From: Gnetum montanum
Taxonomy: Eukaryota > Streptophyta > Gnetopsida > Gnetales > Gnetaceae
Length of the DNA stretch: 64,000 nucleotides
Assembly: GCA_015680685.1 (NCBI GenBank)
Contig: MNCI01027262.1
Span: 418,338 to 482,337 of the forward strand
Direction of reading: 5' to 3'
In this document: in pieces, positions 8,768 through 20,090 of the stretch
How the letters are laid out: every line of letters begins with the position of its first letter
Position numbering within the stretch: position 1 is the stretch's first letter
The notes under the pieces: generated by a model
Databases searched by the model: none
What the model was told of the DNA's origin: nothing
Seen by the model: only the letters and a program-made list of their open reading frames with translations
Position numbers and translations under genes: made by a program

Positions 8768-9486
8768 GAAAACTGTAACGACAGAAAATGTCGGCAGCTG
8801 AAAATACCGACCGATATTCCGGCGTACACAGTTTTAGCTACGGATCCGTGCGAGGGTTATGCTGGAAAAACGAATCCGTGGCACCCTGAACGGTCTTGTC
8901 GATCAGACAGGGACTTACGGGTCAGTAAAACAACGTAAAGCGCATAAAAGAAAGCGATCTGATTCGAGGGGCCATAAAACAGAGGGAAAGCAATGTGATC
9001 GGATTGCGACAGCGATAATGCTAAACACGATTAAAAGAGGCTCGCAAAAGAGAAACACGTAGCTTCAAGATCTGCGCTTTGACTTACAAATGTATAATTC
9101 GTGTGAGAAATTACACTGTGGAATCCCCGATTACAGGATGTGAAACAAGCACAAAACAACAACCAAAACGGTCTGAACAGAAGTTCGATCTACCTCGTGG
9201 GCTAAGCTGAGATGCAAGGCAGGCCAAGCTTCGACGTCTACCGATCAACTGTATCTGATCGATAAAGTCTCTTTATCAAAAAGATTGCTCCTATCACCGG
9301 TGCTCAAATCTGTACTCTACTTCGGCTGTAAGGTGATGATGTCCCTGATTGCCAAAGCGCTGTTCTCTGTATTTCTGCTCCAAAGTGCCAAGTGCTCTGG
9401 TGCTCAGAAATATGCTATTCTGCCTCTCTAAGTTTTTGCTAACTCGAATTTTTGCCAACCGACCTCTGTATCTTTGTTAATTGGGG

Positions 9487-9494
9487 TATTTATA
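9487..9494 (-). promoter_or_regulatory. TATA box of the Ogre-A LTR
   Basis: TATAAATA on the minus strand inside the context CCTATAAATACCCC. The same box occurs in every LTR of the window. Transcription would start about 30 bases downstream, near 9455. Confidence 0.75.
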
Positions 9495-9740
9495 GGCCGC
9501 GACACTTCGCGGAGAAGGCGCAACCTTGATGATGTGGGCTCCGGATATTGCGGGCCCTGTTGGCATGATCTTTTAAGTCAGACTGTGACTACACACAACA
9601 CGCTTGTTTGTGTGTTTTGCGTGTGAGAAGTAAGCAAGTGTTGAGTGTGCTTTAATTGTTTTTAGGCTGGATTACACTCATTCGCATTGCGTTGCGTATA
9701 TTGAGCATAATATGGTAAAAACAATAAGCTCAGAGTTGCT

Positions 9741-9990
9741 TTATGCTCGCTACGCAGTTGCGCGTAATGAAGCGTAGGAAATGCACAATTTTACGCTCAC
9801 TACGCAGTTGCGCGTGTCAGAGCGTAAAACGATGTGTACATTATGCTCACTACGCAGCTATGCGTGATAAAGCATAAGCAATGTACAACTTACGCTCACC
9901 ATGCTGCCGTGCGTGACGAAGCGTAAGTAATGTATGCCTTACGCTCATTACGCCGCTGCGCGTATGAAGCGTAAAACGATGAGCAACTTG
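9741..9990. repeat. Five tandem ~50-bp palindromic units in Ogre-A U3
   Basis: Units start at 9741, 9791, 9841, 9890 and 9939 (period 49-50). Each has TTACGCTC near the left and GAGCGTAA or a variant about 25 bases later, enclosing TACGCAG...GCGTA. Weaker copies lie near 9667, 9998 and 10121-10160. They sit 250-700 bases upstream of the TATA box, where enhancer repeats are common in LTRs. Confidence 0.8.
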
Positions 9991-10244
9991 AATGATAACA
10001 TACGCAATGATATGCACCACTGCGTATCGAGCGTAAAAACAAGTTATGCATGCACCGGGAGGAAAAAGCGTCAAACTGTTGCGCTTCTTTAGACTCTACC
10101 TTTGACTATTTTGGAGCTTATTACACTCATCACGCTTCCGTGCGTAATAGAGCGTAAACTTGTCTTGGAACGAAGGTGGAATGCGCTCTTGCTTGAATTG
10201 CAAACCTTTGCCTGAGGTCGACTCGTAATTTTCACGGTGTTTCA

Positions 10245-11748
10245 GAGAGGGATCACGGTTGTATTCTTCTACACTTTCTCTCTTGTGTAGCTCACCCTCT
10301 TCTTGTGCTACTTATTACAACAAACTTTCAACTTCATGGGCTCTAAGTTGGGAAAGTCTCCCTTGGGCGTAAGTCCCAAGAGTTCTTCTCATTTCATTTC
10401 TTAGCCCATCCACGATGTGGCGAAGTTGATCCTTCTTAGCGTACCCATGGCCCAGGAAACGATGTAGCAATGTATAGTAATGGGCCATGACAGCATCCAA
10501 GGGTTCATAAGCACCTTGTTTCCAGCCTTGGATTTGCTTACACAAGTTGGACACTTTGGAGTACGTTTGATATTTTTTGTTGAACAATTGAAGCATTGTA
10601 CTCCACGTCCTGATGGTTTCTGGTTCTAAGGACCAGTACGAGCTCTTTGCTTCTTTGATGAGTGTCCTTGGGAACAACTTGAGCTTTTGCCACTCATTAT
10701 CTATATTTTGCAAGGCACAGGCATCCTGGAATGCTTGTAAATGATGTTGAGGATCAGCATTGTATCCCCCTTCAAAATGTGGGATATTATTTATGTCCAA
10801 ACGCTTGATCCTATTGTCCTTTAACTGCCTTGTGGGGATCCTAACTACCTCTGTGATGTCTAGCATGCTTCGAGTTGTGAGTAGGGGTTTGTCATGATCA
10901 TCTCTTTCATGACGTTTGTGATGTCTTCGTGGTGGCTCCCTACTCTCCCTACGTCCATGCCCTTGTCCTAACTCCTCTCAACCTTCTTGTCGAGGTATTT
11001 CATCTTCCCTTTTACTTTTACCCTTTCTGTTATTCTCACGATGGTTACGCCCAGATGTGGAAGGAGAGTGTGAATGGTGAGATGAAGGAGAAGAGGAAGG
11101 GGATCCATCACTGTGGTGATGTTTCTTACCTTCTCTTCGGCTGCTTCAGCCCTGATCATTGTAATGATCTAGGTGTCCATCCTTAGTGTGAGTGGTTGTT
11201 CCTGCCGTGAACAGTTGGTGCTCATGGGGATCAGAGCCTGTAGCATGTATAGTTGATCGAAGGCCCTGATGCCTAGCCTCTTTACCATTGTGAGGAGGAG
11301 GAACATCATTTTCCAAGAAACCCATTATGAGGGGTTCCTCATCTCCTATTTCACTAATGACATGGGGAACCTTGCCCTTCAACAATGAATGTTGGCTCTC
11401 CTATCTTTCATCCCTCATACATTGCAAAGCGGTGGGATGATAATCCCTTATATGATATCTTCCAGCAACGTATTCAGCAAACTGCTCTTGCATGCCAATC
11501 TATGCCAAGGCACGGAAAAGCATGTTAGGGACAGATCTATTCGGGGGTAACACGATGTTACCTTGCAAATATCTCCATCGTAGTTGCTCATTTTGATGGA
11601 GAATAAAAGTAAAGTTAGGGACATACTCATCAGGATGAGTATATGTGACCTTAGATTGTTTAGTACATGGCTGATTTGGGTTATGCGTATGATGCTGACT
11701 GTCTCTTGTGTTGTCCTTAGGTGAGTTGATTTCATGAGAAGAAGCCAT
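10245..11748 (-). pseudogene. Athila-B gag, interrupted by Ogre-A
   Basis: The frame starts at ATG 11748 (MASSHEINSPKDN). It includes a YTHPDEYVP...FILHQNEQLRW block shared with Athila-G and then loses phase in a Ser/His/Arg-rich linker. The Retrotrans_gag core is open from 10866 to 10315: IPHFEGGYNADPQHHLQAF, LFPRTLIKEAKSSYWSL, YYTLLHRFLGHGYAKKDQL, then HIVDGLRNEMRRTLG. After VESLL two adjacent TAA codons replace what in Athila-G aligns with non-stop codons, and the frame continues (VAQEEGELHKRESVEEYNRD) to the Ogre-A LTR border. It encodes the structural protein of the particle. Confidence 0.85.
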
Positions 11749-11871
11749 CCTAATGGTGTGCTATTTACCATTATTTATGTTCTTAATTAACTGATTAACC
11801 CTAAGGTTCGTTAAAGCTCACAATGATGTGAGTGATATCCCTTATGTTCAATTGGCGTAAAAAACACTTAG

Positions 11872-11889
11872 TCCCGGGCAACGGCGCCA
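11872..11889 (-). other. Primer binding site of Athila-B, tRNA-Asp
   Basis: On the minus strand it reads TGGCGCCGTTGCCCGGGA, the Athila-type primer site complementary to tRNA-Asp, one base from the LTR end. Confidence 0.9.
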
Positions 11890-11890
11890 A

Positions 11891-12856
11891 TGATGAGTGG
11901 CGAGGTACCCCTACACTCAACCATATGAAATGATCATAGCACGCGTGATTTGTTCACACTCCACAGACTAAATGCCTTAACACCACAAGGAATGCTTGGG
12001 GTTAATCGTTTGTTGTCTTCCCAGGCTTGCTTGTATGTGTCACGGTGTATGGTTAAGCAAGTTTGAGGTATATGATTTTTTTTGGTATTTTTTGGTATAT
12101 CTCCTAAGCTATGAGGGTGAAGGGTTGAGAAACTAACTATCTCTAACTAAAACACTAAGTCCTAGCATCAGCATCTGTTCCCACTTATCGTACACACCTT
12201 GAACTGGGCAACTATGGCTACCAAACGCTAATCGTTACTGGGATCACCACATGTAACGCACGTGCTCGAAGCGGTCATACTGAGGCACTTAACTAACCTA
12301 AGTGTGAAAAGTAGCCGATTCCTTGACTAGCCATACACATCCTTAGATGCTCATAATCAAGTCGTACTTGCCCCATGTTCTAGGAGGAAAGGGTTGAGAT
12401 AATCTACTCGCGATGAGTAGCCAATTCCTTGGCTAGCTGTACACGTTCGTCAACGTTCGTAACCAAGTCGTACTCATGCCACGTTACTAGGAAAGTAGTA
12501 AATAACATTAATTACACCTATCCATGCACTGCAAGGTTTATCTACAAAGTTCGTCTTTATTTTCGTACACAACTTGCGTTTAGGTACAAAGTTGCTCGAA
12601 TAAAGAACCGTTCACTTGGGGGACTCCTACTGCGGGCACATGGAAAATATTCTATCTCTTGGGTGATCAATCTGCCAGAGCTTCTCTACTTTACGCCTAG
12701 GATGAGAAATGAGGGGAGTGCCGCCTCTTATTTATAGATATGGTGGCAGACCACGATATCGCATACTGCCGCCACATCGCGTACACGATATCGCAGGGAA
12801 AGATGCGATATCGCGTCAACCGCGATATCGCGGCTTGTGCAATCTACGTCTCATCA
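11891..12856 (-). repeat. Athila-B 5' LTR (966 bp)
   Basis: On the minus strand it begins TGATGAGACG and ends CCACTCATCA, with 6-bp inverted ends TGATGA/TCATCA. The TATA box TATAAATA lies at 12736-12729. Upstream of it are four CGATATCG palindromes. It matches the Athila-C LTR at both ends and around the TATA box but keeps its CpGs, so it is younger. Confidence 0.88.
12750..12834. repeat. Four CGATATCGC-type palindromes upstream of the Athila-B TATA box
   Basis: CGATATCG occurs four times within about 85 bases, up to GCGATATCGCG in the last copy. The same place in Athila-C holds decayed GATATC/GATATT versions (17345-17415). Bound regulatory sites or hairpins are possible; no factor can be named. 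Confidence 0.7.
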
Positions 12857-14266
12857 ATAAGGGTGAGGAAAAAGGGCATGTAGTGGTTCAAAGGAACATT
12901 TAGTTAAAATTATGAAAAAAGAAAGAATAGATTTGGCAATGGAATGCTCAGAGAGTAGAAGATGATATGGTGATGTGCAACAAGTACAAATTGTAAAAGT
13001 CATACAAGTGGGTCCTCTACAAAGCAAGCTTCAACCTATCATGCCCTTGCATAACCATGCCTTAAAATGTGCATAGGCACTAGAAGGGTTAAATGCAATT
13101 TGCACCTATGCAACAAAACACACACATGTTAAATACCACCACGATGAGGTATGAATTCTATGTCACATAAGACACAAGTTAGAAGTACTTGGATGTTAAG
13201 ATGAGATGAATTACAAAAAGGATTGTAGAGATTGGAACGTGAGGTAAGTTACCCTAGGCACAATGAATCCTAAGTGTTGTTCATGATTAATGTACCATTA
13301 GCCTTTTACTCTAAGATCAAAACCAAGTCCATACCTCTGATTAGTGACATCACATTGTTCATCCCAATGATAGACAACCATAAGAGCATCAAGATAGAAA
13401 CGTGTATGATCACTTGGCATTTTGCATAAGGGAGGAGTGATTTGAATTTCTGTAGCATGTTTATCTTGAGCTTTTCTTTTTCTTTTTTCTTCCCTTCTTT
13501 CTTTTCTTTTTATTCTTCTAGCCACTTTTGCACTTTGTCTTTCCCAACAATGATCTAGAGAAGCCACCAACCTTCAGGCATGGATGCATGTCTTTCTAGT
13601 GGGACCCTCTAGGACACCATTGAGTTCCTTTATTGAGTGCCTTTATTACAACTCTTACTCCCATTGTTTGTTAAATCTACAAGATCTTGGTACAACCCAG
13701 CTACATGATAGAACATATAGATGTCACCAAAGAGAATCCGTAAGTTCCCTTGATGTCACACCCTTGCCATTCCCTCTTGGTTCATCACTCTTCACTCTAG
13801 GCATAATGAGTACAAAGTTACTTTTAGTTTTGATGATAGTAATAATATCATCATACTTAGAGTAATAACCTCTTATTAATAGAATGGGTGGTTGGATTTT
13901 TTAGGCTCACTATCTAAATAATTAGTCACTTGTAACTTGATAGCATAGAACAACAACTCAATCAATGGGTTACATGAGTGTTTTATTCATGGATTGGATT
14001 ACCCACAAAAAAATAAAATGACAAATTGGAAAACAAGAAATTAGAAAACAAAAAATTGTAAAACCAAAGAAAAGGAAAAACATTTACTAATTCTACTTAT
14101 TAGAATGGGGTATATCCCCCATTACTAAACCTTTGATCATGGTGAGAATTAATAAATGGAAAGTTTGGATCCATGCATGTTGGAAATATTAGGGTTCGAT
14201 TGTATCCAAACCACTAGTGTCTTTTGGTGTGGTGGAAAGAATGTACCCAAAATAGGGCTTACACAC
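12857..14266 (-). other. Unassigned interior of Athila-C downstream of gag
   Basis: AT-rich sequence between the Athila-B LTR and the recognisable gag. One minus-strand frame (13570-13298, 90 codons) has a very basic stretch (RRIKRKERREEKRKRKAQ) followed by a sequence with no family I recognise. By position this should be the gag C terminus to protease region of Athila-C, but no protease motif is visible. Confidence 0.4.
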
Positions 14267-16436
14267 TTAATTAAAGTAGGCATAGTGGGATAGATTATAA
14301 GATGTGTTCATGTTATAAGAAGCTAACCCACTATGGCACTTGTGACCATAAGATGGTATGCAAGGATTGATATGTCTCTCCATGTTGTTATATTCATTGG
14401 GTTGCATGGATGTTGGAGTGTTAATTGGTGGCTTGGATAAGGTAATAGGAGGCATTGAGTTTGAAAAGGAAGGTACATCATAGTGTTGTGCTTGAGCTAT
14501 GTTGAAGGATGTAGTGGTTTCAAAATCATGTTGTCTCTTTATACAGCCATGCCTAAAGAATGAACACTTCTTATGATGTTGAGGAATCTCACTGCTATTT
14601 ATAGTAGTAGCACAAGTAATGTTCATTGATTAGTGATATGGTGCAAAACTTTTTCGTACAACTGGTTGTGATGTAGAAGGAGGTGAAGGATGAAAATATT
14701 GAGAGTAAGGAGAAGTGTAAGGAACATGAGGTGGTGATCCAATAGGAGAGGACATGGGTTAATGATACTCAAGAGAATGATAATAATGAGGTGAAGTAGA
14801 GGATTTTGATTTAGTTGGAGAAATAGGATGTTGAACATAATAAGCACTTAGTTTCGGGTGATATGAAGGATGTGACTAGTTTGGTAGTGGACTTCCCCAC
14901 GACTAGGGGTTTTGCCACTACTATTGAGCACAATACTTCTATATGAAATTTGGAAGTAACATTCTTCTCCAATGCTCATGTAAGTGTGACAAGATTGGAC
15001 ATTGGCCTTTGGGGTGATTTTATAAGCAAACATCGCATTGATACTTATGATTTGCAGTTGAGCCTCGATCCTTATTTTCTTTAGCCCTTCTTTCCAATTG
15101 TTGAATGGTGTTCTATCCTATTTCTAGGTTTAATATCCTCTAATTATTCTAGTTGTCAAGGTTATCTTGTGTGGTTTTCCCTCTAATAATGTTTGCATAT
15201 TCTTTGCATTTTTCATGTACCCACTCTATCATCTTATTGATCTTTGCCTCAATTTCATCTAGTGATTTTAGTATTAGTAAAGATAGGGATGGTTCCACCT
15301 CCTTGAGGTGAGATGATTTCTCCTCTTCATGATTACAAATGTTTGTTACTTTAAGAGTTTGACCTTATTAAGATCTCTCAACATTCTCCCATTTGGATAT
15401 TTATCCTTCTTCTTTTGCTACCTACTTAATAAGCTCTTGGAATTGGTGGGTTCATAGCTTACTTTATTACGGAGCCCATCCATGATGTGACACATTAGCC
15501 TTTCCTCAGAGAACCCATGGCCTAGGTATTTGTTTAACAATGAGTAATATCTTTCTAAGGCCATGTTCAAGGGTTGATGTTTCCCTTGTTTCCACTCTTG
15601 AATTTGTCTCCTCAAGGCTAACACTCTTGCATAGGTTTGATATCTTTCATGGAAGAGTTTTACCATTGTAGGGCAATGGAAAATTGAATTTGGTTTTAAA
15701 GACCTATACCACACTTTTTCTTGGCCAACAAGTGTTATAGGAAAGAGCTTAAGTTTTTGGCACCCATTCTCAATGTTGATCCATGCATAAGCATCATAGA
15801 ATACTTGTAAATGATGTTGTAGATCTAAATCATAGCCTCCTGAGAACTTAGAAAAGTTGTTTAAATCAGGCTTCGTAGATGACTTTCCTTGTGATGCCTG
15901 TGGGATATCTAGATGGCCTCTATTATATGCATTAGGCTCTTAGTGGCCATCAGGGGTTCATCATCACTAAGTAGGTTGTGAGTTCATGAGTTAGGACAAT
16001 GTTGTCTATGTTCATGATGGCATTCCTGATTTTTCCCATGGGTTTAATTTTATTTCTATGCTGACCCCTTAAGGAATAGTAATCCACATTACAACCTGAT
16101 GTTGAAAGAGAAAAGGAAGAGAGGGAACTGGAAGACTCATCATGACTTTTGTAAGTCTTCCAATCATCCCTAGATGTGCTCTTGCTACCCATTGAGAAGG
16201 TCCTAGGACTTATGGGCCTCCTCGTTCTAGGAGATTTCCCATCTTCACTAGAGATGTCTAAGTTGGATGAAAAGAGTCCTTGAGTATTGTTGGGGTGTCC
16301 ATGAACATATGAAACTCCTGCATAAGGTTGAGTACTCCAAACTTCTTCTTTTTCATAAATTTTATTGCTTCTCCAATGAATTGTTATGCTAGATGTTGTG
16401 TTATCATTGTCTTGTGAGAGAGACATTGTTGTGAAT
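14267..16436 (-). pseudogene. Athila-C gag relic
   Basis: From about 16436 a Ser-rich N terminus is seen, then the Retrotrans_gag core at 15714-15418 (FHERYQTYARVLALRRQIQE, ERYYSLLNKYLGHGFSEERL, HIMDGLRNK), aligning well with Athila-B. A Pro/Ser/Tyr-rich C-terminal part follows at about 14850-14267 (HKKCSFFRHGCIKR, PPITLSKPPINTP). Many stops and frameshifts separate the blocks. It lacks most of the N-terminal block seen in Athila-B. Confidence 0.75.
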
Positions 16437-16541
16437 TGTGTATGACTCAATTGAATTTAATTTCTTTGTCTGAAAGATATATCATTAATACCTTGTTATA
16501 ATGATCTTATATGATATAACTAATCTATATAACTAGAATCA

Positions 16542-17439
16542 TCCCCAGCAATGGCACCAATGATGAGTGGTGAGGTACCCCTATGCTTAGCCATACGAAT
16601 ATGAGTATGTACACGCGATCTAGTCAAACTCTGCAGATGAACTAGTTGTGGCACCTAGATAGTTATACGTTGATCGCAGTTCACTGTCTTCGCACCTAGA
16701 TTAGTATTTTCTTTGTCATGTATAGTTTAGTCTAGAATAAGGTGTATGATGTGGTTTCTACTACTATGCTACTTCAAAGGACAATGAGAAATAACTTAAT
16801 TAAGCTAATCAGCAATAGGAAATAAGATTTAAGCTAGACTAAGTGTGATGAGCATCCATCCTTAATCATCTGCATACATTTTGAACTTAGTGTACTACTT
16901 TTGGGATTACCAAGAGCACATCACTTAAAACACTACTTGATACACTACTAGGTTACCACATAGTTAGACTTAAATGTTTGTGGTTAAGCCGTGCTCATTC
17001 TACGTTACAATAGGAATAGTAAACGATAATAAAAGAAATATTAACTAGGAAAATAATAATAAGTGATAAATAAGTAAAGCAAATTAAAAGCTAAGTGAAT
17101 GCTATAGTGATGGTGTAATCTGGATCTTTATTGTTGATCATGTGCATATCCAAGTATGTCACACTCAAACAAAGGTTTTGTACAATTACAAGCATCACAT
17201 TGTGGCCATGAACTTGGGAAAAGGATTGAAAATTAACTAAAAATTGATAAAAAACTTGGCCCCAAAAGACTCAAGACGCTAATGAATCCTAATGCCTCCT
17301 TCCCATGCACCTGAGTGCTATATTTATAGGCTAACATAGGAATCACGATATTGTGTATACAATATCATACCTAGGCTATGATATCGCATACTTGATATCA
17401 TGTACCCGATATCAAGGCCTAGAAAACTATGATTTATCA
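16542..17439 (-). repeat. Athila-C 5' LTR (16561-17439) and primer site (16542-16559)
   Basis: On the minus strand the LTR begins TGATAAATCATAG and ends CCACTCATCA, followed after one base by TGGTGCCATTGCTGGGGA. This primer site differs from the canonical tRNA-Asp site by transitions only. The TATA box TATAAATA is at 17328-17321. Confidence 0.85.
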
Positions 17440-18160
17440 ATTGGAAAATAGCCAAGATTGACTATGCTAGGTACTGGTTAGCAATTCATGGTAAGAATGA
17501 GGTCCCTCGAGAGGTGATTGAGTAGTGGCTACAAATGGACTTGTTGGCCAAGAAGAACCAATACTAGAAGGACTATAGCGTTAAGGTGTATCAATGGGGT
17601 CAGACTTAGAAAAACCATAAACACCACTACAAGCATGATTGAGAGGTGTACCTTAAAAGGTACAAAGAGGAGTCCATGGAGTATCATTGTTGTGATATGT
17701 TCCTTGATGCAATTGGTTCAACACAGGCTCATGAATTGTTTGCTAGTGACGTAGTGGTGATTGGGACTTCAGAGAGATAGATTCGTGTACCTTTAGGAGA
17801 GGTTTCCTCTACCAAATTTTTACTGAAGCTACATACATGGACCATCGTGGATGAAGGAAATACCCTTGGGGGCATTGACTTTGGCTAGGAGGATTGGACA
17901 CAATTGTCAAAGGTGGAGATCCTTCAATGCTTGTAGGTGGGCTTTAGTAGAATGCTTTTAGATATTGATGTAGGAACCTCTTAGGTTAGATTAGTTTGGA
18001 TTTTTTTCTACATTATGATAACTTTGCACGATACACATTTGTTAGTTAATTTATTATTTTGTGTTACATTAATTAGGTTCTAGAAAATGGTGCGGGTCCC
18101 AACAGAGTAGTAGAGGAAGAGGAAGAGGAGCCCCAACCCCTACAAAACACTGTTGGCTAA
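17440..18160 (+). pseudogene. Antisense gene remnant of Ogre-D2 (3' exons)
   Basis: It retains the unknown 3' domain (YQWGQT-stop-KNHKHHYKH, a match to the HKH motif of Ogre-A exon 3; then MFLDAIGSTQAHELF) and the last exon. That exon has a Glu-rich tail (RVVEEEEEEPQP) ending in TAA at 18158-18160. Most stops are TAG at positions where Gln fits. The 5' part, including the HAD-like domain, is lost at the Athila-C border. Confidence 0.7.
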
Positions 18161-18339
18161 GCAGCCCATGATGCAACCCTACTATTGGGCAAATTTGTGC
18201 TTTTGGTCATTCTTTTATTTTTAATGTATAGTCATGCTTAATATTTGATTGATGGATCAATGGAAATGAGATCACGATTTATGTTTATCTCTTCTGCTAT
18301 GTGAATTGTGTGTTTGCTAAGTGTTGAATGTTAGTATGC

Positions 18340-18625
18340 AGTTGGTTGATGTGTTTAGGCCCCTTATGGATCCCATGCCAATTTGAAGCCATGGCGAAAG
18401 GGCTATTGCTAGTTTTAGGCCATTTTGGGCCATGGCGATTGCTAGTTTAAGTCCATCTTGGGCCATGCATAAGAGAGAAGGTGTTAGAAGTTTTAGGCCA
18501 TGGTGGACCATATAAATTGCTAGTTTAAGGCCATTTTGGAACATGTGATGGGATTGCTCATTTAAGGTCATTTCTAGCCATGATGATGCAAGGAAGGTTG
18601 CTAGTTTTAGGCCATGGTGAGCTAT
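18340..18625. repeat. GCTAGTTTTAGGCCATGG-type array, Ogre-D2
   Basis: About seven irregular units of 30-60 bp share GCTAGTTTAAGGCCATTTT followed by GGCCATG. They lie between the antisense gene and pro. The Ogre-A equivalent has only two units. Confidence 0.75.
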
Positions 18626-18833
18626 TTTCTTTTTTTTTTCTCAATTTTATGGATTTCTTATTTTTTTTTACTTTTATATGTTTTGGTGTTTTATAAGGAA
18701 CAAAAGGGCTAAACAAAAATGCATAAACTAAAGAAATCGAATAACTAATGCAAAATGCAAGCAACCATGTTAAACATAACTGCACAAGTGGGAGGTGATC
18801 AAGACATGCAAAAGTTAGGGGTGCATAGGTACC

Positions 18834-20090
18834 TTAATCATGTAATTGTTTCCTAACTAGATGTGGGTTAGGAGGTTTGTAGGCCATGGCCTTGGGAGGC
18901 ACAAGGTGATACTCATCTAGATATTCATTAATGGTTTTAAAGGGTAATTCTGCCCAAAGAGCTTCCTTAGGGAGGTTGCTAGCTTCATTCAATTGTTTGG
19001 ATGGATCTACCATACAAGGTTGGATTTCATCCTCAATGGGTAGCATGTCATCGGGGAATTCTACCTTTGACCCCTATTATATATTGACATTGTTAATGGT
19101 CAAGGGAGATGCATTGTCACCATATATGATTACCTCTCCACCTTCGTAGGGAAGGTGGATCTCTTGATGAATGGGGAAAGAGATGGCTCATAACTAGGCT
19201 AGCGAGGGCCTCTCCAGAATCAAGTTAAACTTGAGCATCCCTTCAACAAAAATAAACTTAATTGTAGTGGGGAGTTACTCCCCTATCATGAAAGCTATTA
19301 TGACCATTCCCCTCACAACAATTCATGATCATCATCTTGGTTGGCTTAACCTGGTTAGTGAGATTGAGTTTGTTAATGACTAGGAATGTGATAACGTTGG
19401 TTGTCACCTTGTTGTCAATGTGCATCTTGAAAATTCTACATTGACCTATGTGAATGGTTATGAACATTGGTGCACTAGTGAATTGACCCTTTTCAAGGTC
19501 AACCTTAACCACTTCATCGTGAAACACCAAGGGTGTTGAATCTGATTCTTGAGGCATAGGAAGCATCGTAGTGTGGATGGCCTATTCATCTACTATAATG
19601 TCCTCCTTGATAGGAATGGAGGTCAACATATGAACTAATGCTTCATGGTGAGTAGAGGTGGTCATCACTAGGTTGTATAGGCTTAGAGTTGTGTTCTTTT
19701 GCTTTACAACTTGCTTGAACTATGCCAGTGCATCTAGGAAGTCTTTACCACTATATATTATTTTGTTAGCCTTTACCTCTTCCATGTGGTCCAAGAGATG
19801 GATCTCTCAAGCAAGGGATTTATACTTTTCTTGTGCTTAGTTGTTGGTTGCTTTCACTTGCAGTGGTGTCCTAAGATGATGAGGCCATGGGAATGGTAGA
19901 GAAATGGATAGGCTTTGGTTGATCTAACTCCATACATTCCCTAATCATTTTATCAATGAGATGTTCATTAGGCCTTCTAGATTGCAACCTAGATTTTCTA
20001 TTATTGGGTGTGAGATGAGACTTTGGCCAAATAGGACCTAACAAAATTTGCACCACTAGACCCAAAGTAGGCAAGGAGTCTACACATCAT
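18834..20090 (-). pseudogene. Protease region of Ogre-D2
   Basis: Aligned with Ogre-A pro: PMFITIHIGQCRIFKMHIDN is the strand leading into the active site, where DDGA has decayed to DNKV. The frame ends VRKQLHD then TAA (18834-18836), the same endpoint as Ogre-A. Frameshifts and stops make it non-functional. Confidence 0.75.

Larger units (their letters stand above)
1..10244 (-). mobile_element. Ogre-A: Tat/Ogre-like Ty3/gypsy element, 5' part
   Basis: This is the 5' two thirds of a Tat-lineage LTR retrotransposon. Read on the minus strand it has a 5' LTR (10244-8774), tRNA-Asn primer site, leader, gag-pro in one frame (8467-4703), a spacer with an antisense gene, RT, RNase H, and the start of a second RNase H cut by the window edge. 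The second, archaeal-type RNase H and the pro-RT spacer point to Tat/Ogre rather than Athila. It interrupts Athila-B gag at 10244/10245, where Athila reading resumes exactly after the LTR terminus. It is CpG-rich and has few lesions, so it is the youngest element here, but a deletion has removed the RT catalytic box. Integrase and the 3' LTR lie outside the window. Confidence 0.9.
8774..10244 (-). repeat. Ogre-A 5' LTR (1,471 bp)
   Basis: On the minus strand it begins TGAAACACCGTG and ends CGTTACA. The low end is set by the primer site. The high end is set by homology with the GGTGTTTCA end of the Ogre-E and -F LTRs and by Athila-B gag resuming at 10245. U3 holds an array of palindromic units (9741-10165), and a TATA box lies at 9494-9487. 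The CpG content is high. A 5-bp target duplication would read GAGAG (10245-10249); its partner is outside the window. Confidence 0.85.
10245..12856 (-). mobile_element. Athila-B: Athila-like element, 5' LTR and gag
   Basis: Only the 5' LTR (12856-11891), tRNA-Asp primer site and gag are in the window. The rest lies beyond the Ogre-A insertion. The Athila assignment rests on the primer site type, the TGATGA...TCATCA LTR ends and the Gag sequence. It sits inside Athila-C, whose sequence resumes at 12857. Confidence 0.85.
12857..17439 (-). mobile_element. Athila-C: older Athila-like element, 5' LTR, gag and flank
   Basis: It has a 5' LTR (17439-16561), a decayed tRNA-Asp primer site (16559-16542) and a gag relic. 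It is interrupted at 12856/12857 by Athila-B. It is inserted into the antisense gene of Ogre-D2, whose coding similarity starts at 17440. Confidence 0.8.

Noticed and set aside
9741-10030. CRISPR-like regular repeats
   Set aside because: The units are contiguous with no unique spacers, lie in a plant LTR U3 and have no cas genes nearby.
10126-10165. Ogre-A LTR end at TTACA (10125)
   Set aside because: It would leave one palindrome unit outside; the GGTGTTTCA end at 10244 matches the other Ogre LTRs and the exact resumption of Athila-B gag.
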